This document shows, one piece after another, positions 21,460-32,814 of a stretch of 64,000 nt of DNA (its first letter is position 1; the number at the start of each line of letters is the position of its first letter). The notes under the pieces were generated by a model. It had not been told where the DNA came from. It made no database searches and saw only the letters and a list, made by a program, of their open reading frames with translations. The stretch comes from Doryteuthis pealeii (lineage: Eukaryota > Mollusca > Cephalopoda > Myopsida > Loliginidae). The stretch is from contig CM042152.1 of assembly GCA_023376005.1 (NCBI GenBank), forward strand, positions 71,938,893 through 72,002,892. The letters run 5' to 3'. The position numbers and the translations under genes are program-made.

Positions 21460-21728
21460 TGATATGTATTCATGAAGAAGAAATTACAAAGGAGAACATT
21501 CAAAATAACAAAGTGCTTATTGTTCCATCATCAAATCCAGAGGCCATTGAAAACATAGTTGTTGGCGGTAATCCTTTCGTATTTGCAGAAGACGATGATA
21601 CTTTAACTGTAAAAGTGACTTTCAATGATCCAAAAGTTCCAGTTCGAATGAACCTGTTGAATACAAGCAACGTAGATCTTTATAATATGACTGCTACTTA
21701 TGTGAATGATGACATTGTTCTTTTCACA
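21460..21728 (+). CDS. Unassigned domain copy 1, first exon (phase 1-0)
   Basis: A 269-nt exon (2 nt + 89 codons) after CTCCCTTCAG and before GTGAGT. It starts ICIHEEEITKENI with a conserved Cys and carries the domain's core words IVVGGNPFVF, TVKVTFNDPKVPV and LYNMTATYVNDD (with an N-glycosylation sequon, NMT). The alternation of hydrophobic residues suggests an all-beta fold, comparable in rhythm to galactose-binding-like or discoidin-type sandwiches, but I cannot assign a family. The second half is exon 22824. Equivalent exons are 29297, 41157, 46133 and 49954. This and copy 2 are the most similar pair. Confidence 0.85.
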
Positions 21729-22823
21729 GTGAGTAAGATGCTTTTCTTATAAGATGATAATGCTGAAACATTATTGGTTTTGAATTGTTTTTGTAAAAGC
21801 TTTTTGAAATATCTTCCAAACTTCATCAATTATCAGTTGCAAGAATTGATGTTTTTACTTCAACTTCTCTGTCTGCTAACCAAATTTGAGTTACTTTTTT
21901 ACATTTAAACTGAATGATTTTTCTAACATTATATTCATTGGAAGATAATATTAGCAGTATCCTAATCAATCTTCTGAAGCAGAATATAAGGAAAGTAAGA
22001 CATCTGGTTACCGGTATGAAGTAGACAAATTAATCCTTCTTTTTAATTCCAAACATTGAGATATTCAAAATAGGTAAAACATAATGTTGTTGTATACCTC
22101 CATTTTTGCATGCTTTTTAATTAGAAGAAGCAGATGAAGAATTTTCTTTGCTGGTGATATCTCTTATTTAAGGTCCGAATATGAGGTTTTGATTTACACA
22201 ATTTACATGAAAAATTTGATTTTTTGTTTTTACCTATACATATTATCATCACTATGTTTAGGATTTTTGCAAAACTCAGTAAAACTAAAACCTCTGCCTG
22301 ATTCAAGACTGTTATCTAGTACAATAAAACATTGAATGTCTGTGATGTTTAGAAAATTTACTAAGAACTTTGAAGTTTCACCACTGTCTCTCTGTATAAT
22401 GAATGCTTCCAAAGCAGAACATTCACTTAGTTTATTAATTGCATAAAGCTTTTGTTAGTTTTCCATTCTAAAGACTCAGTAGAACTGTTACTGATATGTT
22501 TATTATTATGATTTTCATTTTTCTATCTTGTTGTCACTCATAGTTTGAGCAAATCTAGATAATAATATCATTTGTTTCATATTCTTAATACATAGAAGTA
22601 TATGCAGAAACAACTTTCTACTAAGTAAGAAAAGTGACTATGAAAAGTTTTAATGGAAATCACTTCAATTCATGCAATAATATATAGGTTTTGTTTGGAT
22701 CTTGTATAATTCGTGTTGTGATTTTAGTATTATTTTAGCTAATGTTCTGAATAAATGATTATTCAAAATATCCCAAATTGTTAAAAGTGAGTGATTTACT
22801 GTAACTGTTTTATTTTATTTCAG
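21729..22823 (+). other. Phase-0 intron inside domain copy 1
   Basis: AT-rich, starting GTGAGTAAG and ending TTATTTCAG. It is collinear in part with the equivalent intron of copy 2 (29566-31315), for example GTTTATTATTAT and TGAATGTCTGTGATGTTTA-like words, so the two domain copies arose by duplication including the intron. No other feature. Confidence 0.7.
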
Positions 22824-22956
22824 AATCTCTCTCCGAATGAGCAAATACCACTACCACAAATTGATGAATTAAAAAAGCTTGAAATTACGATTAAGAAACA
22901 AAAACCAAATAAAAGTGTAAAAATAGAACTCAGTGTTGAGCTTTGTACTAAACTAA
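22824..22956 (+). CDS. Unassigned domain copy 1, second exon (phase 0-1)
   Basis: A 133-nt exon (44 codons + 1 nt) after TTATTTCAG and before GTAAGT. It encodes NLSPNEQIPLPQIDELKKLE, then the conserved ITIKK..VKIELSVELC segment ending in a Cys four residues from the exon end. Together with 21460-21728 it makes a 134-residue module with one Cys near each end, which could pair or link to neighbours (inference). The phase-1 exit matches the linker exons that follow. Confidence 0.85.
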
Positions 22957-23164
22957 GTAAGTATATTTGTTGTAGCTACTAAACTTTGAGTGTTAAAATC
23001 AATTTCCAATTATAATGAAAAACATTGAATACTCTGTTCTGTTATTTAATATTAGGAATATATGATGTTAATTAAGTATATGAACATAGATAAATTTACA
23101 ATAAAACATTGTAGCCAAGAAGGTAACAGAAGTCTTGCAAGCACTGTAACATAAAACAATATCA

Positions 23165-24330
23165 CTAATCTGTGCCTAATACATACCCTACCAGAGTACG
23201 AGGGGCGTTCAATAAGTAATGCCCCTGACCCACTTCCCATAGCAGTAGAGCAACGAAACTTGGTACAGTTATTAGTCTTTTTCTACATAGGAACCACACA
23301 GTTACGCATTTCTCCCATCGTTTGATGCAGCTCTGGAGACCGTTTTTGTAGAACACCCCAGGTTGGTCCTCCAACCACGACGTGACTTCAGAAATCAAGG
23401 CTGCATCATCTGGGATACGCTTTCCTTTCAAAAACAACTTCATGGCTGGGAAGAGGTGAAAGTCAGAGGGTGCAAGGTCAGGAGAGTAGGGGGGATGAGG
23501 GAGTAGTTCATAGCCACACGCCTGTGCTTCTGTCTGGCGACACGCGAGTTGTGGACCAGAGCGTTGTCCTGCAGGAGGAGGATGCCTTTGCTAATCTTGC
23601 CCCGCCTCTTGATTTTGATAGCTTCTCTTTATTTTCTCAAAAGTGAAGCATAATAGGCTCCTGTAATTGTGGTACCTTATGCCAGGAAATCTGTCATCAC
23701 TACTCCGTCCTGGTCCTAGAAGACTGTGAGCATGACCTTGCCAGCGGAGGGCTATACCCTTGCCTTCTTTGGAGGAGGTCAGTCAAGGTGCTTCCACTGT
23801 ATTGACTGGGCTTTGGTCTCTGGATCATAGTGATGGACCCAGGTTTCATCCTGTGTAATCAGTCTTTTGAACAATTTTGACTCATCATCTTGGCACATCT
23901 CCAAATTCATCCTCGAGCATTCAACGCGTTCTTGCTTCTGAAAATGTGTGAGCAACCTGGGATTCCATCTGGCAGACACCTTTTGCATATGCAAATGGCC
24001 ATGAATGATAGTTTCCACAGACCCGGTACTAATCTTGACCTCATGGGCTATTTGGCGAATAGTTATGCATCGATCTTTCAAAATGGCAACCTCAACTTGA
24101 TGGTCAGATGCCTCATCAATGGCAGAAGGGGGCAACCAGATCTGAGAGCTGTTTTCATAGAGTTCCGACCCTGTTTGAATTCATGATGCCAGCGTTTTAC
24201 AAGGTCATATGATGGGGCATCATTACCATGAGTTACTTTCATTTCATCAAAAGTTTCCCGTGGTGTGCGTCCTTTCAAATACAAAAACCGAATCACTACT
24301 CGACACTCAACAGGCGCAATTTCACACTTG
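23165..24330 (-). pseudogene. Mariner transposase, frameshifted
   Basis: Three partial minus-strand frames (24296-24078, 24135-23779, 23443-23165) plus connecting sequence cover a nearly full-length mariner transposase. The N-terminal DNA-binding region is in the first, ISTGSVETIIHGHLHMQKVS and the first catalytic Asp in the second, the other two acidic residues in the stretch between the second and third, and the C-terminus (KLFLKGKRIPDDAALISEV) in the third. Several indels separate them. The last frame's tail (to 23165) reads through the inverted repeat into host sequence. Confidence 0.85.
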
Positions 24331-24487
24331 ACTCAGTTCAAACACCTGTAAATCAGAAACCACAATTAGTTCAGAGGTGTAATTTGTCGCTTAATCTATA
24401 GAGATATAAATAATTGCACATGCAACATTTCAGCTAGATCAAACAACTGTAAGTGGGTCAGGGGCATTACTTATTGAACGCCCCTCG
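23199..24487 (-). mobile_element. Mariner transposon with perfect 37-bp inverted repeats
   Basis: Bounded by TA on both sides (23197-23198, 24488-24489). The duplicate block has a single TA at 1303-1304, an empty site. The termini CGAGGGGCGTTCAATAAGTA..(inverse) are identical for 37 bp. Total 1,289 bp. The transposase lies on the minus strand in broken frames: helix-turn-helix segment MIRFLYLKGRTPRETFDEM (24296), QDETWVHHYDPETK with the first catalytic Asp (24135 frame), LLLQDNALVHNSR with the second (about 23580-23545), and PDLAPSD-type third Asp near 23470. This is the mariner DD34D triad. Frameshifts make it non-autonomous now. Confidence 0.92.
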
Positions 24488-24828
24488 TAACATCTACTAT
24501 TCCAAAAGACATCCACATTACATTTCCAATAAGCATATTCACTGATGTTCTGCAAAAAATATGAACTACTATCAATTATATTACACAGTTCTGACAAAAT
24601 TATATAGCTCAGTTGTATAACATTACATATACTGCGTATATATTATATTTGCTACAAACAATAATTTTCCACCAACAATAAGTTTACCGTCTATTTGCTA
24701 AGGTGAAAGTTGCAGTGTTTTCTATGATATATATTTCATGTTTGAAACATTGTTTGTTGTATCATAATTAAGACTAATCCTTTTTTGTGTAATGTATTCA
24801 GTCAATGTAATAGTAAATGTATCATTGT

Positions 24829-25650
<822 letters not shown>

Positions 25651-25691
25651 ATATATATATATATTCATATACATATGTATAATACTTTCAG

Positions 25692-25766
25692 CTTCAAGTA
25701 TTCCTGGAAGTACTCCATCAATTCCAACTTTCCCAACCACAATACATACAAGTGTGACCCCAACAG
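25692..25766 (+). CDS. T/S/P-rich linker exon, phase 1-1
   Basis: A 75-nt exon after ACTTTCAG and before GTGAAT, encoding SSIPGSTPSIPTFPTTIHTS and TPT with split Ala/Gly codons at the ends. It is the intact sister of the frameshifted 1732-1805. It begins a run of four linker exons in under 1 kb. Confidence 0.8.
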
Positions 25767-25986
25767 GTGAATGTTGATTTTAATTATATGTTGTCCATGT
25801 ATTATATTTGTTACAAATGATGTAGAAATTTTTGCTGATCTGTTTTCTGTGACTTTGCCAAAGTGAAAGTTGCAGTATTTACTATGGAATATTTAAAAAG
25901 TTAGTTTGATAATACCTGTGTATTTTCAAATGTATATGTATGAATATAAATACACATGTAAATATATTTATGTTTACTATTTTTAG

Positions 25987-26062
25987 GTACAAGTATTGAA
26001 CAGGTTCTACAACAGTTCCAACCAAAGTGTCTACATCTTATTCAACAAGTCCGACCCAACAG
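25987..26062 (+). pseudogene. Linker exon with two 1-nt deletions
   Basis: Same splice context as 26280 and 26606 (TTTTTAG, GTGAAT), but 76 nt instead of 78: one G missing in TTGGAACAGG and one T missing in CGACTCC. The first shift throws the frame off and the length is not 3n, so inclusion would break the reading frame after it. No stop arises inside. It is either a decaying exon or sequencing error; because it is flanked by phase-1 introns it can be skipped without harm. Confidence 0.65.
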
Positions 26063-26279
26063 GTGAATGTTGATTTTAATTATATGTTGTCCATGTATTA
26101 TATTGTTACAAATAATGTAGAAATTTTTGCTGATCTGTTTTCTGTGACTTTGCAAAGTGAAAGTTGCAGTCTTACTTTGTGACATATTGCAAGTTAGTTT
26201 GATAATACCTGTGTATTTTCAAATGTATATGTATGAATATAAATACACATGTAAATATATTTATGTTTACTATTTTTAG

Positions 26280-26357
26280 GTACAAGTATTGGAACAGGTT
26301 CTACAACAGTTCCAACCAAAGTGTCTACATCTTATTCAACAAGTCCGACTCCAACAG
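26280..26357 (+). CDS. T/S/P-rich linker exon, phase 1-1
   Basis: A 78-nt exon after TATTTTTAG and before GTGAAT: TSIGTGSTTVPTKVSTSYST and onward, with no stop. Intron and exon together form a tandem unit of about 300-326 bp shared with 25987 and 26606, which indicates recent unequal duplication of an exon with its flanking intron. Confidence 0.8.
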
Positions 26358-26605
26358 GTGAATGTTGATTTTAATTATATGTTGTCCATGTATTATATTT
26401 GTTACAAATAATGTAGAAATTTTTGCTGATCTGTTTTCTGTGACTTTGCCAAAGTGAAAGTTGCAGTATTTACTATGGAATATTTAAAAAATTAATCTTA
26501 CTTTGTGACATATTGCAAGTTAGTTTGATAATACCTGTGTATTTTCAAATGTATATGTATGAATATAAATACACATGTAAATATATTTATGTTTACTATT
26601 TTTAG

Positions 26606-26683
26606 GTACAAGTATTGGAACAGGTTCTACAACAGTTCCAACCAAAGTGTCTACATCTTATTCAACAAGTCAGGCTCCAACAG
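26606..26683 (+). CDS. T/S/P-rich linker exon, phase 1-1
   Basis: A 78-nt exon almost identical to 26280-26357; CAGGCT replaces CCGACT near the 3' end, giving Gln-Ala instead of Pro-Thr. Phase 1 at both ends. It is the last unit of the tandem exon array. Confidence 0.8.
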
Positions 26684-26984
26684 GTGAATGTTGATTTTAA
26701 TTATATACTGCATATATATTATATTTGCAACAAATAATGTGCTTTTAACAGGATTATTTCTTACAATCAAGTCTGGCATTATGTTAGTGAGTGCTATTAA
26801 AATATTAGTAAGAATGATGTGTATGATTTATATTTGATAACTGATTAACATAAAATGAATATATATGAAGAATATATATTTGTTTAAATTCTAATATGAT
26901 AATAATATAGATGGAAGTATGTTATGAAAGAACTTATTATCTGAAAATGTTTCTATTTGGAATGATTTTGTTTATATTAAAATT

Positions 26985-27368
26985 TGTAGGGATAGCTGCC
27001 TACAGTCTAAGAGGAACAAAAGATAAGTTCACAGAATGTAAAGACGAAAGGAAAAGCACATGTACCTTTAACCTTATTTATTCACATATAAACTCAACAA
27101 CAGTCAATATAACAAAGTACTTAGGGGCAGCACTTACAGTTCATATATCTCCCTCGTAGAGGGGGGTGTCAGGTTGAGTCTGCAGTTGTTACTCAATCAC
27201 TGAGGGGAAAGTTCCTTCAGTCACAAGAGACTGAGACAAGAGCTTGTTTCTACGAGGCTCACACATTGGTACCAAAACCGTCAAGAGGCTTCTTCACCTA
27301 ATCTGACAAGGGACATTACCTTTTCTACTTCCTGTCCCCGAAGGCACAGGAGAGTTCTAGTCCCTACA
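26985..27368. mobile_element. Solo LTR or MITE, 384 bp, TGTAGGGA..TCCCTACA
   Basis: Inverted 8-bp termini, starting TG and ending CA, flanked by AATT on both sides (26981-26984, 27369-27372). It interrupts intron sequence that is continuous in the sister introns (around 770-800 and 21185-21210). No transposase. TG..CA with a 4-bp duplication suggests a solo LTR; a MITE is the alternative. Confidence 0.65.
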
Positions 27369-27560
27369 AATTGAATAAAATCTATTGAGTTGATTTTGTA
27401 TTCCCTGCTCATCATAGTTTCTGAATATTTTGTATTATTTTTCTGCTATATGATGCAGATCTGCTGGTGGGAGTATGTATGATAATCAATTTTTACTGAT
27501 CAAGTACATATAACTTTAAAGTTGCTCACATGTTGGGGGCAAGTTTTAAGTGATCATTAA

Positions 27561-28217
27561 GGATAACTTATTAACTATTTGTAAGATATGTTGAAACTAT
27601 TGAAGTCAGACAGTCAGTCAGTCTACTGTTGGTTTAAACAACAGCAACTGGCTAAGCACAACTGAAGTAGTGTCCAAGGCAGTTGGTATTTATGGGAATC
27701 AAGAATAGTCCATTCATGTATTTGGGTGATTCCATTCCTTGAGTTCTGATTGGCTGCTTGGTTTCTATGATATTGTGGAGTTTCATAAATACCCTGTCAT
27801 TCTGCAGTAGAGTTGCAACAAGACAGAATCGTATTAAGTTACGACTGTTTGTTGCCGTGTCTTACCAATTCGATGGTAATTGGATCTTAGCTTGATTATT
27901 CTACATCTCCCCTTCCTCTGCCCCATTGCACAGGCATAGTGGCCTTTGAGGGGGAATTAGTTCCTTTCGACCTGGCCAATTACAGGGGAGCAACCTGGAC
28001 AATGCACAGGGTATTTTCAACGGCATCGGCTTAGTGGGTGGAGTGACATTGGGTGAGTCCAAATCTCTGGTTGATGTTATCATTCTTATGGTTTGTGGGG
28101 TATCCTCTAACGTTAGTTTAGGGGGTTCAGGCAAAGCACTAGGAATAGGGTAGGGACTGCTGGTGCTTGGAGCTTCTTGAGGATAACTTATTAACTATTT
28201 GTAAGATATGTTGAAAC
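27561..28217 (-). mobile_element. 5'-truncated LTR element between 37-bp repeats
   Basis: The 37-bp host sequence that starts GGATAACTTATTAACTATTT is present at 27561-27597 and again at 28181-28217, flanking an insert. On the minus strand the insert has an internal stretch (28180-27920), a polypurine tract (inverse of TCTCCCCTTCCTCT, 27906-27919) and then a 305-bp 3' LTR from TGTAGAATAATC to ..GACTTCA (27905 to 27601). The minus frame 28134-27901 (MPEPPKLTLEDTPQTIRMIT..) is Pro-rich pol or gag tail with no clear motif. The rest of the element is missing. Confidence 0.65.
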
Positions 28218-28442
28218 ACTTGTAGATTATTTTTAAAGGGATTTGCAAAATATATTTTCATCTGTATTTGTTATGAAATATTTTTTGATTTGTCAAATAT
28301 TCAGTTTTTCTTGTTATTAATTAAGGTGTAATCTGATTTTGCATTTCCTCATAAAATAGTTCCATGATATCTGGATATGTAAATATGCACATATATACAT
28401 ATACTAATAAGTATGCATAACATCTACTTATTCTATTCTTAG

Positions 28443-28719
28443 GTACAACAATTCCAACCACAGTACCAACCACTATACCAACAACAATTCCAACCACCTA
28501 TATTAGAACTCTTACACCCACAATACCAACCACAATTCCAACCACAGTACCAACAACAATTCCAACCACCTATATTAGAACTCTTACACCCACAATACCA
28601 ACCACAATTCCAACCACAGTACCAACCACTATACCAACAACAATTCCAACCACCTATATTAGAACTCTTACACCCACAATACCAACCACAATTCCATATT
28701 AGAACTCTTCCAACAACAG
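28443..28719 (+). CDS. Long T/P-rich repeat exon with in-frame stop
   Basis: After TATTCTTAG, reading in phase 1: about three units of 24-28 codons around TIPTTIPTTYIRTLTPTIPT-type words. Unit 2 lacks 4 codons. In the last unit an apparent 8-nt deletion in the shared sequence (ATTCCATATTAG for ATTCCAACCACCTATATTAG) makes TAG at 28700-28702 in frame and leaves a 277-nt exon (not 3n). The donor would be GTCAAT at 28720. Either this is a poison or terminal exon, or it is normally skipped (flanking exons keep phase 1), or the deletion is an assembly error in a tandem repeat. Confidence 0.6.
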
Positions 28720-29296
28720 GTCAATATTAATTATGACAATGGCTTTTTATAAATATAATAAGAATCCTGTTAAGACTATTATATAGTGATATTTATTTGT
28801 AAAATCTAATGGATTTATTTGTGAGAGAAAAAGTTATTCTTATTAGCCTTGGTGAATATAGTTCTCAATCATCACACTTCTTTAGTTCATCCATTGAGCA
28901 TGTTATAACTTGTCTGCTGATAATATTTTTTCATGTATAACAGTGATGGGAATATTAGATTTTCTTCTAAAATTCATACTAACTTTATGGTAACTTTAAA
29001 ATTGCCCACATGATATAGACATCTATTGAGTGAATCTTAAGAAGCAGAAACTATTAACTATTTGTAAGATATGTTGAAACACTTGTAGATTATGTTTCAA
29101 TATATATCCAAAGGGATTGGCAAAATATGTTTTCATTTGGCAGATTAGGTAATGATTGTGATGTGTGAATGATTGTCTCATTGCTATTAAAATAAATTTC
29201 TTAATTGGTTGTAGATTCTAAAATATGTTATGAAGACTTGGATTTGTGTTTTCATGAAATATGATATTTATTAGTTATTTTACTTTATTTTTTCAG
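28720..29296 (+). other. Intron upstream of domain copy 2
   Basis: Carries the same intron words as the copy 1 unit (TTAACTATTTGTAAGATATG at about 29054) and ends in TTTATTTTTTCAG. No other feature. Confidence 0.6.
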
Positions 29297-29565
29297 GGAT
29301 ATGTATTCATGATGAAGAAATTACAGATGAGAACATTGATAATAAAGTTGTGGAAATTAAAGCCTCCACAAATCAGGAAAACATTAAAGACATAGTTGTT
29401 GGCGGCAAACCTTTCAAATTTCCAAACCAGGATAATGCACCAAGCATAACAGTGAAGTTCAATGATCCAAAAGTTCCAGTTGAGATAAACCTTTTGAATA
29501 CAATGAATGTAGAGTATTATAATATGACTGTTACTTATACGAATGGAAGCATTGTTGTTTACACG
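29297..29565 (+). CDS. Unassigned domain copy 2, first exon (phase 1-0)
   Basis: A 269-nt exon, the same length as 21460-21728, after TTTTTTCAG and before GTGAGT. It reads GICIHDEEITDENIDN, then VVGGKPFKFPN, TVKFNDPKVPVEINLL and YYNMTVTYTNGS, so the core words FNDPKVPV, LLNT and N-x-T of copy 1 are kept. The entry codon is G|GG (Gly) just before Ile-Cys. Copies 1 and 2 plainly arose by recent duplication of the two-exon unit with its intron. Confidence 0.88.
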
Positions 29566-31315
29566 GTGAGTGAAATGCTTTTCTTAAGAGTTGATATTGC
29601 TTAAAGATTACTGTTTTTTGTTTGAAAATAACCATCAAGAAAATAATAATCTGTAGGTAGTTTTTCTTTGGATTGTCAGTTGAAATTTCTCTTGCAAGAA
29701 TTGATGCTTTTCCTCAAAGTTGTTGGTCTAGTTAGAAAATTTGTGTAGAATGATAAAAATGGAGACGTAACAAAATTCTAGTGAGCCAAGTTGCATTAAG
29801 TGATGAGAAGTGCAAGCAGAAAATGAAGACATTTTCAGTATTGTTATTATGTGTTTTAGCTGGAGTTATTGTAGAAAGATCTAAAAATTTACTAGTTTCT
29901 GCAAAGGAATTACCAATGATGCAAGTTGGCAAGTAGTACTGGTTACATGCAATTAATAATTTTTGTAGGCATAATGAATTGGATAATATGTGCATAATAT
30001 CAGTAAGGAAGAGTTATTAGAAAATAGCTTACTGTTTCAACATATGGGATTATCAGCACTAAGTTTAGGAGTAGTGGTGAACTGAAAGAAACTAAGGAGC
30101 TGCCTGTTGCCTTTCTTGATTTAAGACTGTTATATCTAGTAGAATAGGACATTGAATATTTGTGATGTTTACAAAATTTACAAAGAACTTTGGAGTTTCA
30201 CTACAGTCTATGTGAATAGTGAAACTTTCTAAAGCAAAACATTTACTCTGTTCATCCATGAGATAATGTTTTTGTTAGTTTTTCCTTTCTAAAGACTTAG
30301 AAGACCTGGAACTGATAGGTTTATTATTATTATTATTATTATTATTTTGAGTTTTCACATCAACATTAGCTGATGGTCTTTCACTTGAATCTGAGTGACA
30401 GCAGGTCTCATCTTACTGATGTTTTTCATTAAATCCTGATAATATGTTTATTATTATTATTATTATAATTTTCCCCTTTCTAACTTGTTCTCAGTTATGT
30501 TTTGAGCAAGTTATTATAATTTTCATATAGGCTTATTAGATATTTGTAAAAAAGCATTTGCTCGTTTTATTCAAGTATTGTCTAACGTCAATAAATTTTG
30601 AACTATATTTAGGACTATTCTTTAATGTCAGCTTTAAAATATTTATCTACTCCATAGACTATGAAATTCATCAGTTACAAAATGATGAGAAATTAGTTTG
30701 TATGCATGCATAGTTAGATAACTCTGTAAATTAATTTGACAGATGCTAAAAGATTTCAATCTACATCTACTGAATTTTCAAATAGAACCAAACATTTCTT
30801 AAACGTGAACTATTAAAAATCACACTGAACTATTTGTGATTTGATTATAATTTGACATTGTAATTATGAGATAGCTATGAGAAATGAGGAAGAAAGAAAG
30901 AAATTTCCACTATGTAAGAGAAGAGTCTATGAAAATATTTCACAAAGATCAATTCAATTCATGCAATTATGAAAAGTTTTTAATCAGTTCTTGTATTTCA
31001 TGTTTTGTGTCAGGAATGAAGACTAGGACTCGTAGATAAGATTATCCAAGCTTTATTCAATAAGAATAACAGAGTACGATAATGCACGTGTGATGTGTGA
31101 CTCAGAATATGGCTGACTGTTGTATTCTGGGGAAATATTTCACAAAGATCAATTCAATTCATGCAATTATAAAAAGTTTTTAATCAGTTCTTGTATTTCA
31201 TGTTTTGTTTGTAGGATTATTTTTGCTAATGTTCTGAATGAATGTTTATTTCATATACCCCAATACTATTTGTTAACTGTGATTGATTTTCTATGACTAT
31301 TTGATTTCATTACAG
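29566..31315 (+). other. Phase-0 intron inside domain copy 2
   Basis: Contains (ATT)n runs at about 30319-30345 and 30450-30470, and a 124-bp insert (31009-31132) flanked by a 76-bp direct duplication (30933-31008 and 31133-31208). Partly collinear with 21729-22823. No exon candidate. Confidence 0.7.
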
Positions 31316-31448
31316 TTTGTCAATCCGGGTGTGCCAGTACCACTACAACAATTCAGTGAATTGGAAAAGATTGAAATTATTATTAAGAAGAATAAACCAA
31401 ATGAACCAGTAAAAGTAGAACTCAGTGTTAAGCTTTGTATTAAAGCAA
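31316..31448 (+). CDS. Unassigned domain copy 2, second exon (phase 0-1)
   Basis: A 133-nt exon after TCATTACAG and before GTAAGT, same length as 22824-22956. It encodes FVNPGVPVPLQQFSELEKIE and then IIIKKNKPNEPVKVELSVKL-CIKA, with the conserved Cys in the same place. Completes a 134-residue module. Confidence 0.88.
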
Positions 31449-32059
31449 GTAAGTATATTTTTGCAGGAAGTGAACTTGGGGGCATGCATATCAATTTTTA
31501 ATTAGCCATTTCAAGTAGGTATTCACCTAGTATTGGAAGACCACTATCCGGGCTGTGGCAGAAAGTTCCCAGAATGGTGTTCTCTACAGTTTCTTTGAGA
31601 ATAACAAGCACTGCTCTTTCAAGAAGCATAGCAAGTATTTTGAAGTAGATTTTCCAAGTTGTAGAGTTCCAACTGAAACACCTTGTAGAGTTCTACCAAC
31701 AATACTAGAGCAGTTCTAAAAACATTACCTAGTAGTGTTCATATGAATACATGCATTACCCTTTTTCCTTGTTTATTTCGGCCTATCTATGATATGAACT
31801 GAGGTTTTCTGTGTAAATATCTAAGTTGTATGACAATCAGTTTCATTCAATTTGTCATATTGAAAGTTGCAGTATTTGTTATGAAATATTTTTTGATTTT
31901 TCAAATATTCAGTTTTTGTTGTTATTAATTGAGGTGTAATCTGATTTCAGGTTTCCTCATAAAATAGTTCCATGATATTTGGATATGTAAATATGCACAT
32001 ATATACATATGCAAAAATGTATGCCTAACATCTACATATTGTCTTGTTTGGTACAACAG
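31449..32059 (+). other. Intron between domain copy 2 and the next linker
   Basis: Intron sequence related to 28240-28440 in its 3' half (AGTTCCATGATATCTGGATA-like words at about 31965). The 3' end has lost the ancestral AG: the sister acceptor is TTCTTAG|GTACAAC, here it is TTGTTTG|GTACAAC. Confidence 0.55.
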
Positions 32060-32179
32060 TTTCAACCACATTTCCTACAACTATTTTATCTACTATATCA
32101 ACAACAATTCCAACCACAATACAAACTACTAGACCAATAACAATTCCTACCACCATTCTTACAACTGTTCCAACCACAG
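32060..32179 (+). CDS. T/I/P-rich linker exon using a shifted acceptor
   Basis: With the ancestral AG changed to TG, the next CAG (ACAACAG, 32058-32059) lies exactly 9 nt downstream and gives a 120-nt exon (2 nt + 39 codons + 1 nt) in the same phase: TTFPTTILSTISTTIPTTIQ and onward, no stop, donor GTCAAT. This is the sister of the repeat exon 28443 but has an intact frame. The acceptor choice is inferred from phase; only three residues would be lost. Confidence 0.55.
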
Positions 32180-32588
32180 GTCAATATCAATTATAATAGT
32201 GACGTTTTAAATATAAATTGAACCTTGTTAAGACCATTACCTCGATCTAGAGTTATAACAAATGTACATAGCACAGTTCCGACATAATTATCTAATAGAA
32301 TTGCAACCCATAATAATTTTTCCACCTTTTCCTTGGATGTTTAATTTGATCTAAGATATCAAATACATCATGTTTTCTTTTTCAATAAACTAAATTATAT
32401 GAAAATCTATTTACTGTAAATATTATAAGAATAACATTTTATTAGTTTGTATAAATTATATTTCATGTCAGAAATATTCTATTTCTAGTGTTATAATGAA
32501 AATCAAACCTTATTTGGTGTTATGCAGTCTTTCAGTGTAATAATAAATATTTAATTGCAAAAAATATATGTATATATATGTCAATCAG

Positions 32589-32592
<4 letters not shown>

Positions 32593-32649
<57 letters not shown>
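32593..32649. repeat. (TA)n microsatellite
   Basis: About 28 TA units in the intron between linker exons 32060 and 33125. Confidence 0.95.
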
Positions 32650-32651
<2 letters not shown>

Positions 32652-32814
32652 TACTCCAAACAACTCCAAAATCTTTACCAATTACAAGAGTAGTATACTG
32701 CCTATATATTATATTTGCTACAAATATCTTGCTTTCAATAGGATCACTTCTTAAGATCATGTCTGGTGTTATTTTAATGAGTGCTATCAGAATATGATTT
32801 AGTTTTTTATAACC

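Noticed and set aside
21459..21752. Apparent start codon and stop around domain exon 21460
   Set aside because: The start overlaps the splice acceptor and the end runs through the GTGAGT donor; it is an internal exon, not a small gene.
28443..28695. Alternative donors (ACA|GTACCA) inside the repeat exon to avoid the stop
   Set aside because: They leave phase 0 and would not join the phase-1 acceptor of domain copy 2.
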